Origin: Entophlyctis helioformis | Lineage: Eukaryota; Chytridiomycota; Chytridiomycetes; Chytridiales; Chytriomycetaceae | DNA length: 64,000 nt | NCBI GenBank assembly: GCA_025526915.1 | Contig: JAHLKH010000111.1 | Coordinates: 1-64,000 of the forward strand | Direction: 5' to 3' | Part shown: positions 55,677 through 64,000 of the stretch, in pieces | Layout: each line of letters opens with the position of its first letter | Numbering within the stretch: the first letter of the stretch is position 1 | The notes under the pieces: model-generated | Seen by the model: the letters and a program-made list of their open reading frames with translations, nothing else | The model's database searches: none | What the model was told of the DNA's origin: nothing | Made by a program: the position numbers and the translations under genes

Positions 55677-57716
55677 TTATTTCTTGTCCCGCAGGTCAAT
55701 GACGTCGAAGCGTGCGTCGACCAGCTGCACGTGGCCGCCGGACACGGGCTCGTAGAGGTCGTCGGCAGCGTAGCCGTCGTGCGGATGGAACATTTGCGGG
55801 TTCCGGCACGCGGAGATGACGTCCAGGCCGGGCGGATCCGTGAGGCGGAAGATGCCCTGCGACGGTGTCTTGGACGGCGCCATGACAATCGCAATCGCCT
55901 CGGGCATCATGATCCTACACATATCCGTGCACGTGTGTGTGTGTTTAGTCGCGGTTGTGCAACAGCGAGAGGAGAGAGTGACGTACTGGTACGAGCAATG
56001 GGTATGCAGATCCACCGAGCTCATGAAACAGGACTGGCTCGGATGAGTGTGGATCCAGCCAAGGGTGAGCAGCTCGCGCGAGTCCTGCACTTCAAAGATG
56101 AGTTCCTCGTTGCGCGTGGTGCACGAGTCCGACGTCGCCGTCTGCTGCGGGATGAGCAGTGTCGTGACGGTAAAGGCGGAGCGCGAGAGCGTGCCGCAGA
56201 GGATGCCGCACGTCTCGAGGTTGAGGCGTGTGTTGGGTGCGGCGATGTTCAAAAAGGTGGACGCGAGTGTGCGCGGGAGGTTGAGCGTGCGCAGACCGTC
56301 GGGCCGCGTGTCTTCAAAGATCATGGCCTCTGTTGGTTTGTGCGTGAGTGCGTGAGTGCGTGGGCAATCGGCATGTCAAGAGCGTCGTGCTTACGTGTGG
56401 GTGAGCCGGCGGATGGCGAGTCGGGCGGCTGGTTGGGTCCTGTGCCCAGCAGCGCCGAGAGCGCGTTGCTCGGCTTGACAGGCACAGGCGGCGGCAACGA
56501 GACGCTTGCAGCGTATCCAGCCACGGGTGCATGCATCGGCGTCTCAATAGACGCGCTTCCATACATCCCAGACGACTGCTGCGGCGGGAGGGGCAGTGGC
56601 GGCGCAACGCTCGGATACGATGCCGCAACAGGTGCGATCATCGGCCCGACGATGCCAGTGCTGCTGCTGCTGCTACTGCTGCCGCTAGGCGTGGCGAGCC
56701 GTTCAAGCTGCCGCCTCAGCTCGGCCGCCGATGCGCTCTCGCCGCCTGTTTTCCACCACTCGGCGTCCGCTGTTCCCGCGGCCGTTCCCGCAGCCGTAGT
56801 CACCGACACGGCTGTCACGGCGATCGTGCCATGCGTCGCCGAGCTGGCAGAAGTCGGCGTCGTCGGCCGAGACAGCACAGCGACCTCGGCCCGCACAGCA
56901 CGGTCCCGCCGTTTGCGCTCAATCTCTGCCTGATTGTCCATCTCCAGCCTGGCAAAGCGCTGCTGGAGCAGCGGCCGGATCGTCTCCATCTTCTCCACGG
57001 CGACCCTCGCGTTCTGTGTGTGTGCGTGTGTTTGTGAGTGTGCGCGATGCCAACGGTGAGTGGTAGCAGCGCGGGAAAGACGCATGCAGTGGGCACGCAC
57101 CTCGCGGAGCTTGGCGAGACCGGGCTGCATGGCCGGCAGCTTGGACTCTGGATGGCTCTTGAGGCCGGTGATGGACAGCCTGGCTGTGCGAGTCAGTGCA
57201 CCGCACGTCCCGATCGCATGCACAGACACGCAAGAACGCAAGGACGCACGTCGTGTAGCGCATGTACATCAGATACGCCATGACGATGTTGCGCTCCGAT
57301 TCGTAGATGCGCGCCTGTCGCCACAGCACGTCGGCCGACCTGGTGTGGCCCGCACGGCCGTCAGTCGGGCACTGCACGCTGGCCGCAGCCTCGGCGGCAT
57401 CGCTTACCGAAAGTACAGCTGCGGTGGCATGCCGTGCAGTGCCATGTCGTGCCGTGCAGCGCCGTGCAGCGCCGTGCGAGTGTCAGTCGGCATCAGTCGC
57501 TGCGCACGGCTGCCATGTGCCCACCTTGAGCGGTTTCGTTGCGTCGACATCGACGTTGGCCCGCTGGTGCAGCACCCGGAACGACTCTCGCACGAAATCG
57601 CTCATGCCCGCCGGCTGCGCTGCTTGTTGTGCTGCTGCTTGTTGCGGTTGTGGCTGCTGTGGTTGTGTCGTCGTGCCGGCGAGCACCGCTGCCCGCATCT
57701 CCGCCAAGCTCTTCAT
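55677..57716 (-). CDS. STAMBP: AMSH/STAMBP-type K63-specific deubiquitinase (JAMM metalloprotease)
   Basis: Seven exons: 57716-57525, 57418-57408, 57339-57250, 57179-57101, 57013-56395, 56329-55987 and 55914-55677, total 523 aa in perfect phase. The N-terminal half holds a USP8/AMSH dimerisation-like domain (LYFRSADVLWRQARIYESER, AYLMYMRYTT, HPESKLPAMQPGLAKLRE). A coiled stretch and a Pro/Ser-rich linker follow. The JAMM domain has E368 in LETCGILCG, H423-T-H425 in LGWIHTHPSQSCF and D436 in MSSVDLHTHCSYQ, i.e. HxHx10D. The AMSH-specific second zinc site is present (SACR, MFHPH, GGHVQLVD). It removes K63-linked ubiquitin from endosomal cargo together with ESCRT-0/III. Placed 53 bp upstream of the TBC1D32 stop codon, same strand. 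Confidence 0.92.
57408..57418 (-). other. 11-nt microexon of the AMSH gene
   Basis: CTGTACTTTCG, preceded by CCACCGCAG and followed by GTAAGC. It encodes LYF plus part of R, restoring the LYFRSADVLW motif conserved in AMSH. Skipping it would break the frame. Confidence 0.8.
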
Positions 57717-57769
57717 GTGGATCGTGCAATGCCACAAACCTTGCGCAAACCACACAAACAAAGACGTGT

Positions 57770-60700
57770 TCATTCACGGTGGATGCCGCACGCGCCGCGC
57801 ATCTCGGTCCACACCATCTCAGAGTAGCGCTCGCCCAGCACGGCGAGGTACTCGCGCGATGCCGCGTAGCTGTAGCCGTCGCCAATGAGGTCGCCGCGCG
57901 CCATGAGGCCGATCAGGTCACAGTCGCGCGCGGCAGCCAGAAACAGCGACCGCGCATGGCGGATGAGCGAGATGGCCACATAGATCTGCGTGTCTGGCCC
58001 GTGGAGCAGGCTACCCAGCGTGACGTTGGAGATCTCTGAGAGCGGGAGGACGTTCCAGTAGCACTCGCGCAGCCACCGCTGCACCATCTGTCGCAAGGTG
58101 TGTGTGAGTGCATGGCTGCATGGCTGCATGCAAGGACACGAGGGTCGCGTGCACAGGCAACGCACCTGTGTTGGCGTGCATCCACTGAGCGTGAATGCTG
58201 ACGACACCATCGGCAGCTCCGTCTCGAGAATGGCCTCGACGAGATGGCAGCACGTGGGGACGAGAAGCTGGTACCGCTTTTCCTGCTCGTCGTCCCAGGA
58301 GAGCGGTGGCCGCGACCAGATGAACACGGACATCATGCGGCCGTGGATGGCGGTCAGCAGGCCCATGACGGTCGCCGTGTCGCCATCGCACAGGATGAAC
58401 AGTGTCGCTGCGAACCAGTCGAATCCCGTAAAGGGAGCCGGCGCAGACGCCGAGCCGGACTTGACGTCCTTCTTGGCCGGAGCAGCAGCCGGTGGCTTTG
58501 GCGAGGCTGGATAAAAGGCCGACCGGCACAGGTGGAACAGCGACTCGAGCCGCGCATACGCGGTCGCACGATCAATGGCAAGGAACCGCGTCGCATACCG
58601 TGCAGCCAGCGCAATGCCCAGCTTATGGCCAGGCGGTATCTGTCGCCACAACAGCCATCTTAGCACCGCTCCTCTCTCGAAGCCCATACATGCGCTCGAC
58701 TCACTTCTGCAGCAGACGTGTTGGATGCCACCCGGCCCGCGTCGCCAGATCGGCGCGGCACGAGCTCGGTCAGGCCCATGGTGGCAGCCGTCTCCTTGCC
58801 CATGCGGCCACACACGTCCGATAGCGCGCCAACAAGCCGCTTGGACAGCGGCAGGGGAACGCATCCGCTCTCGTTGGCATCCAGACACGCTGTAAAGGCA
58901 TCCCGCGTGTCCTTTAGCCACCTGTCAATGCCCGCAGCCTGGAGTCCCTGCGCACTCGACACCAGCTGGCTCAAGGCCGCGTTGACCGACCCGGACTCGT
59001 CGCGATACGCGGCCTTGTCCACCTGCGTCAGAACGCCGGGTGGAATGGACCGCCCATCAAACACTGGGATGGAGCGCACATCAAACGTGGAGCCGTCGAT
59101 CGGCACGGTGATGGGCGGCAGCGAGCGCTCGCCAGCACCGCCGACCGTGAGTGTCGCCAGCAGGATATGGTTTCGCAGCAACGAGTTTTCGTCAACCACA
59201 AACGTTGCTGCATGGCCGCCTTCCACTGCCACACACAAGCACGCCGTCAGCCAGTCAGTCAGCCAGTCAGCCAGTCAACACAACCAGACACTTCCAGAAG
59301 CGAAATGGAGACGAACCCGTCTGGATATGCGATTCCTGCTGGAGCTGCATCAGCGACTCCTGGACGCGGAACGTGACTTGCAACAGAATCATCGAGTCCA
59401 GGCTCGAGCAGCTCACAAGCCGCAGCACGCGCAGGCCGACCTGGTGGCCGTCGTCAAACGACACGATCCAGTCACAGTCCACCTGCGCGTCGACGGTGAC
59501 GAGTTTGCGCACAAGGTACGACAGCGTGTTGCGGTCGGCCGTGGCGTCGGGCGGGTCGAGCCGCAGACACGTGGCCACGGCCGGGAACGACACAAAGATC
59601 TTGAGCACGTTGGACACGGTTTTGTTGAACGAGTACTCGTCAATGTCGGGATGCAGTTGCGCCAGGGGCCGGTCGCAGGAGAGGTGCGACCACATGTCGT
59701 GGATGAACGAGTGCACGAGACCCGTTTTCCAGAGGGCCTCGGTGCCGGCCGGTGTGGTCGAGATCTGGGACACCAGCGTGCCGTAGCCAAACTTTTCGCA
59801 CTTGCTGACTTGCAGTTTCTTTTGGTACCTATGCAGACAGGTTTGTTGAGTCGCATGCGCTGGCTTTGTCACGGAAACAAGGACACGTGCGAGTTTTGGT
59901 TACCGTTGGAACATGTACGCGACGCACGGCTCCATGGCGCCAGTTTGTCGCAGCAGCATCACACCCTTGGGCGTGGCGGCAAAGTTGAGGAGATTGTCAA
60001 TGAGCATGGCGTTCCACTCGCGGTCCGACTCGCCGCGCGCTGTGGTGCTGCGGTACATGGCGAGCGTCGTGTGCAGGTCGTGTTTCTCGAGCCAGAGGAG
60101 ACCCTCGCACGAGCGGTACAGCTGGCGCAGGAAGAAGATGTAGCCGCCAACCACACGGCGCGCGACAGCCACGGCAGCCGCGCCAGACGCGGCAACAATG
60201 CTTGAGCTTGTGGAGGACGACGCAAGACCCGGCCCCGTCGCCGCTGAAGGCGTCGAGGAGGCTGCTGTTGCCGACGACTGGGCCGTGGACACAATGCCCG
60301 ACACGGATGCCGGTGCACCACCGCCTACGCCCGAGCCAGGCAAAGCGGACGACGAGACAGCGGGAGCAGAGACCAGCCCGCCAGCCGATGCCGACACGCC
60401 GGCGCCACCACTGGCAGCAACAGACGCGACACTGCTCGCCGCTGCACCAACCCCGCTGCTGGACGCACCGGCACCGGCACCCACAGCGCGCATCTCGCCC
60501 CTGAGCGACTGCTTCACAAAGGTGGCGATCGTGTCAATGACGTCGTTGGACCCGCTGCGCACGGCCGTCATGGCGTTAAAGTCTGGGTTGCGGTACTGCG
60601 TCTCGCCGCGCAGGATAAACGTGCGGCCAGAGTCCGTGGCGGCGATATCCGACAGCGCCTCGGCGACAGCCAGGAGCCCGGTTTCCTCGGCCAGTCCCGC

Positions 60701-63273
60701 GCGGCCATCCAGAGCAAGCCGCACAGGCCGCATCAGTTCGCGCAGCACGTTATCCTGCAGCCCGTACAAGGTCAGTGTGTGTGAGGGCATCCTGCGACAC
60801 CGACAGATGGGCGGGTACCTTGTAAAGCTCCTCGCGGCACTGAGAGTCGGCTGCGGCGATCGTCTTGAGGATGCGCGACATGAATCGCGACATGGAGAAG
60901 CTGTCAACCACGTCGCGGTCGCTGACGGACGGGTACTCGCCGGTCGCGTTGGACAGCGTCGCTTTGGACGCCATTTGGCGGATGAGGATCATGATGAACG
61001 ATCGGAGAGACAGCTCGTACTTGGCCGTGGGACTCTGGCCATCGATTTCTGTGGACATGTCGTCAGTGCACAGCCGCCAGTGACCTGATATCCAAGAGTG
61101 ACGCAGAGAGGCGTACCGGGGACACGCAGAAGCGGGGCAAGAGCCGAAGACTGCACCAACGCCGAGTCCTCGATGCGCACGGGAAAGTAGCGTCGGCCAG
61201 CTGCCGACAACGACACTCTTGCAATCATGACCACGACGTGCAAAAAGTGCGTATACTCGAGGTCGCCCCTGTGAATAAAGCTTCCGACATCGCCGTCGTC
61301 ATTGACGTCCACATCCTCAACAAGGAGCTCGTCGTGTGCAGCACCGCCCTCGACACCGCACAGGCCGATTGCAAAGTGCACAAACGCGTTGGCGAGGTCG
61401 ACAATCGTCTCGTTGCGCTGCATCGCGGCGACGACATGCGCGCGGCCGAGGTTCGACATCATCCATTTCTCGAACCATGTTGAGCGGGGGTCGATGATGG
61501 CAAGGTAGTGGAGCGGCGTGAGGGTGCCGACGTGTTTGCGTGGCGAGCGGATGAGGCGGAAGGAGAGCGTCATGACGTCCTTGAAGACCTGCTCGGGGAA
61601 TCTGAACCACAGCGACGGGATTTCCATCATGAACTGGTGCAGTAGTCGGAACTAGAGAGTGCATGTGTCAGTTGCGAGTGGGGAGAGCCATGGCAAGCGA
61701 TGATGGCGGGACGGTGGTGCAAGGAGCGGTGACACCTTTTTCAGAGTGAGCTCGACGCGCGGGTCGCGAGTGTCCAGCCCGACCGTTGTCTTGGCAAGCG
61801 GCGTGTTCTCAAACACGTGCACGAGGTGCGACACGAAGCTCAGATAGACTTCCGGTGTCATGTACGGCGGCGCCGTCTTGAACGCACGCGCATAGATGCG
61901 CAGCCCAATGAACGCGATCCTGTCCCACGCGTCAGCCGCTTTCCCCCCATCGCACACGCACGTGGGCAGCTTCTCCAACCAGCAGAAAGTACCGTGTATC
62001 GGGATCGGCAAGCGCCAGCTCCATGTTCTTCTTCGAGTCTGGCCAAAACTCGTCGGCCAGCATGTCTCCGATCGAGAACGACGCCAGCCGCTGCACCGTC
62101 GCCATGCGGTTCTCGTACGTCTGGCCAGGATGGAGCTTGCCAAACATGTGCTTGAGCTCATCAAGCCCAGGACATATGCCAGACGAGATGGATCCCATGG
62201 ACGAGCTCTCGTAGGTTGCGCTCGAGTGTGCGGAGAAGGAGGGATCGTGGCTGGGCGGCCGGCCAGCGGCAGCGGCAGAAGCATGTGGAGCATAGAGATC
62301 AGCCATGGCGGGCTTGTGCTGGAGGAGGTGGTCGGTGAGCGCGGCGATGGATGCCTTGGCGTCCTCGGTGACGCGGTGTGAGAGGGCGGCGTACTCGGGC
62401 GAGGCGAGGATCTTGTCGACGAGCGACGGCACGAGGTTGTCAGCGGGCATGGACGTGATGGCGGGCGACTTGAGGTGCTCGGCGAGGATGGGGCCCACAA
62501 AGGCGTCGATGCGCTTGCGGATGTTCTTGACGAACGCGTATTTCTGTGATGCGTGGCAGCGATGTCAGCGGGATGGGTTTGAGATGGCCACGGCAAGCAG
62601 ACGGGCAAGCAGGCGGGCAGCCACGCTCGCGCAGTCACCTCAAAGTTCTCGTCCATGCGCTCGCTGCTGAGGTTGAGCTGCACGGGCGGCGGCGCGTCGG
62701 GCTTGAGTTTGGCGCCACGCGGAAGCGCCAGGCAGCGGCGCACAAACGCCAGCAGCTCCTGGTCGCTGTGGGCAAAGTCGGACGCTGCGTTGCGGGCGGC
62801 GGCGCACTTGGCGCCCTGTGCGAGGGCCGCCTGCTGCGCCTGCGACAGCGCGGTCGATGCTGTTCCTGCTGCTCCTGTTGCTGTGTGGTTGTTGTTGTGC
62901 TTGTTGTGGTGGTTGTGCGCCAGGTGCCGACAGCGACGACGACGCGACAACGCGGCCGATGCTGGGGCACAGCAGCGCCGCCGTGGACAGCGTGGCTGCT
63001 GCCGTGCGCAAGGGCGTGCGCGGCCTGCGGGTGCTGCGAGTGCTGCAGATGCGGCAGCTGCGGCACGGGCGTCGAGGCGTGCGGCAGCGGCGACTGCGTC
63101 TCGTGGCGTCCGGCGGGATGCGAGTTGCCAACGTTGCTGTTGCTGTTGCTGGCTGTGCCGTGGCCGTGGCCGTGGCCGTAGTAGAGGGCGTGCTGGCTGG
63201 AGGCTGCGCTGCTGCCGCCAAGCGCACCGCTGGGCCCGCTGCCTGCAGACGGGCGGCTCTGTCGGCTGTACAT
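57770..63273 (-). CDS. TBC1D32: TBC1D32 / broad-minded (BROMI) ciliary protein
   Basis: About ten exons: about 63273-62639, 62543-61993, 61919-61736, 61651-61117, 61048-60819, 60754-59904, 59828-about 59317, 59225-58705, 58639-58166 and 58087-57770. Conserved segments in family order: HSDQELLAFVRRCL, ENFEKYAFVKNIRKRI, ILASPEYAAL, VQRLASFSIGDMLADEFW, DPRSTWFEKWM, the signature YQKKLQVSKCEKFGYGTLVS with TPAG, FVVDENSLLRNHILLATL, and a C-terminal degenerate TBC part with GFDWFAATLFIL, CHLVEAILETELPMVSSAF and RWLRECYWNVLPLSEI. Catalytic Arg/Gln fingers of active TBC domains are not evident, as in animal BROMI. In animals and algae it works with the CCRK/ICK kinases to control cilium assembly. The first 200 residues are low-complexity with a likely frame break near 62970, and a Ser/Ala/Gly insert lies in exon 6. 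Confidence 0.88.
59246..59277. repeat. GTCAGCCA tandem repeat inside a TBC1D32 intron
   Basis: Four to five units of GTCAGCCA/GTCA within the intron between exons at about 59317 and 59225. Many GTCAGC/GTCAGT motifs in this window mark intron interiors (branch-point TGAC on the other strand). Confidence 0.7.
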
Positions 63274-63392
63274 GCAGACGCGGCCTGGACGGCGAGTTGC
63301 GGATCTGCGTGGACAACGAAGAACGCGTTGGCTGCGCGTTCATGGGCGTGGCTGCCTGACTACGTGTGGCTGACTACGTGTTCATTGCGTGC

Positions 63393-64000
63393 TCACTGGC
63401 CAAGAGACGCGTCGAGCAGATGCAGCGTCGCAGCCACGACAGTGCGCATGTCGAGCGACGCGGCCGCTGCGTCGTTCATCTGCTGCTGCTGCTGCTCGGA
63501 TCCCAGCTCGAATGGCGTCCACTCGTGCGCATCTTGGCCCCCTGCCAGTGCCGATGCATGTGCAGATGCCGTCCATAGCGCGACCGTCACGTGGCACTCC
63601 TCGCTCACCCGCACGTCTACGCGGAACACATGCGGCGGCCGTGCGTGCAGGAATGCCACTCCCACGCTGCGCGGCGGGTCCCAGTGCACCACATCCAGCG
63701 TGTGCTGGCTGGCTGCGTGTGTCTGCTGCTGCGCAAGCTCTCCAGGTACGCCAAACGCACTCTTGAACAGCTGCTCAAACACGGCATGCTGCCTCAGGAT
63801 CTGTCGCACGCACGCACAAGCAATCCCTGCCAGTTAGCCGTTGCATCTGGCTGCTTGCAGCAACTACAACAGCCTGACCAACCAACCTTGAAGATGCCTG
63901 CCAGCTTGGATGGTCCGTCAAACGGAACCCGCGACACGCGCACGCCAGCCGTCTGCGTTGGGCATGAAAACACAAACTGCAGCTCATGGTCATCGTGCTT
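63393..64000 (-). CDS. MED1: Mediator subunit 1-like protein, C-terminal part; continues beyond the window
   Basis: Two exons are visible: 64000-63887 and 63800-63393, joined across an 86-nt intron (GTTGGT...GCGACAG). The joined reading begins HDDHELQFVFSCPTQTAGVR, then VPFDGPSKLAGIFKILRQHAVFEQLF, a pattern like the end of the MED1 N-terminal domain (an 'IPF.. P..... I.. LRQQ' segment before a helix). LDVVHWDPPRSVGVAFLHA and VRVSEECHVTVALW follow as beta-strand-like stretches, also in keeping with MED1. No LxxLL-rich tail is present, as expected outside animals. The assignment is by eye and tentative; the rest of the gene lies to the right. Confidence 0.45.

Noticed and set aside
58718..60205. 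495-codon + strand open frame
   Set aside because: Antisense to TBC1D32 exons, whose own frames show clear family motifs.
1..64000. tRNA, rRNA or other structured RNA genes
   Set aside because: I looked for cloverleaf-type A/B box patterns and conserved rRNA segments and saw none I could defend by eye.

Overview
This window is nuclear DNA from a GC-rich eukaryote, most likely a zoosporic (chytrid-type) fungus. The genes are split by short spliceosomal introns, mostly about 60-130 nt, with GTRNGT-type donors and CTAAC/CTGAC-like branch points. The gene set is fungal-like (Ppc89/Cep57-type spindle-pole protein, GTP cyclohydrolase II, i-AAA protease, Sec1, LIPA-type lipase). It also holds a gene normally tied to cilia (TBC1D32/broad-minded), which fits a lineage that still makes flagellated zoospores. 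The exact genus cannot be read from the sequence.

Layout. 0-12 kb is an accessory, decayed region: a disrupted helical-bundle gene at the left edge, two decayed F-box/ankyrin genes (1.8-2.7 and 7.2-7.8 kb), two Ty3/gypsy integrase fragments (2.9-3.9 and 10.9-11.6 kb), a NYN-domain RNase-like gene (4.2-7.0 kb) and a multi-exon membrane protein (8.0-10.0 kb). 11.6-24.3 kb is a conserved block: a large Cep57/Ppc89-like protein, an AIG1/FAR-17a-like hydrolase, an acid-lipase-family esterase, and a protein joining an N-terminal helical region, a kinase-like domain with a degenerate HRD motif, and a WD40 propeller. 24.5-34.9 kb is a tandem array of six paralogous seven-TM genes, all on the minus strand, two of them almost identical. 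35.2-37.6 kb is the best preserved F-box/ankyrin gene.

37.8-64 kb is dense housekeeping: cofactor-independent phosphoglycerate mutase, YME1-type i-AAA protease, a HEAT-repeat PP4 regulatory subunit (PPP4R1-like), a Sec1/Munc18 protein, a DNAJC8-like spliceosomal J protein, RIB1 (GTP cyclohydrolase II), an AMSH/STAMBP-type deubiquitinase with an 11-nt microexon, TBC1D32 and the end of a Mediator-1-like gene. No operon logic applies. Several genes are arranged head to head with very short shared promoters (SEC1/DNAJC8 about 116 bp, lipase/kinase-WD40 about 264 bp).

A recurring feature is the single-base reading-frame shift inside otherwise conserved proteins, often in homopolymers. Some are probably assembly indels; in the ankyrin and integrase copies they more likely mark real decay. 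Exon limits below were placed by eye from splice motifs and frame continuity. For the lipase, phosphoglycerate mutase, YME1, AIG1-like and AMSH models the exon lengths add up to a whole number of codons, so those are the most reliable.
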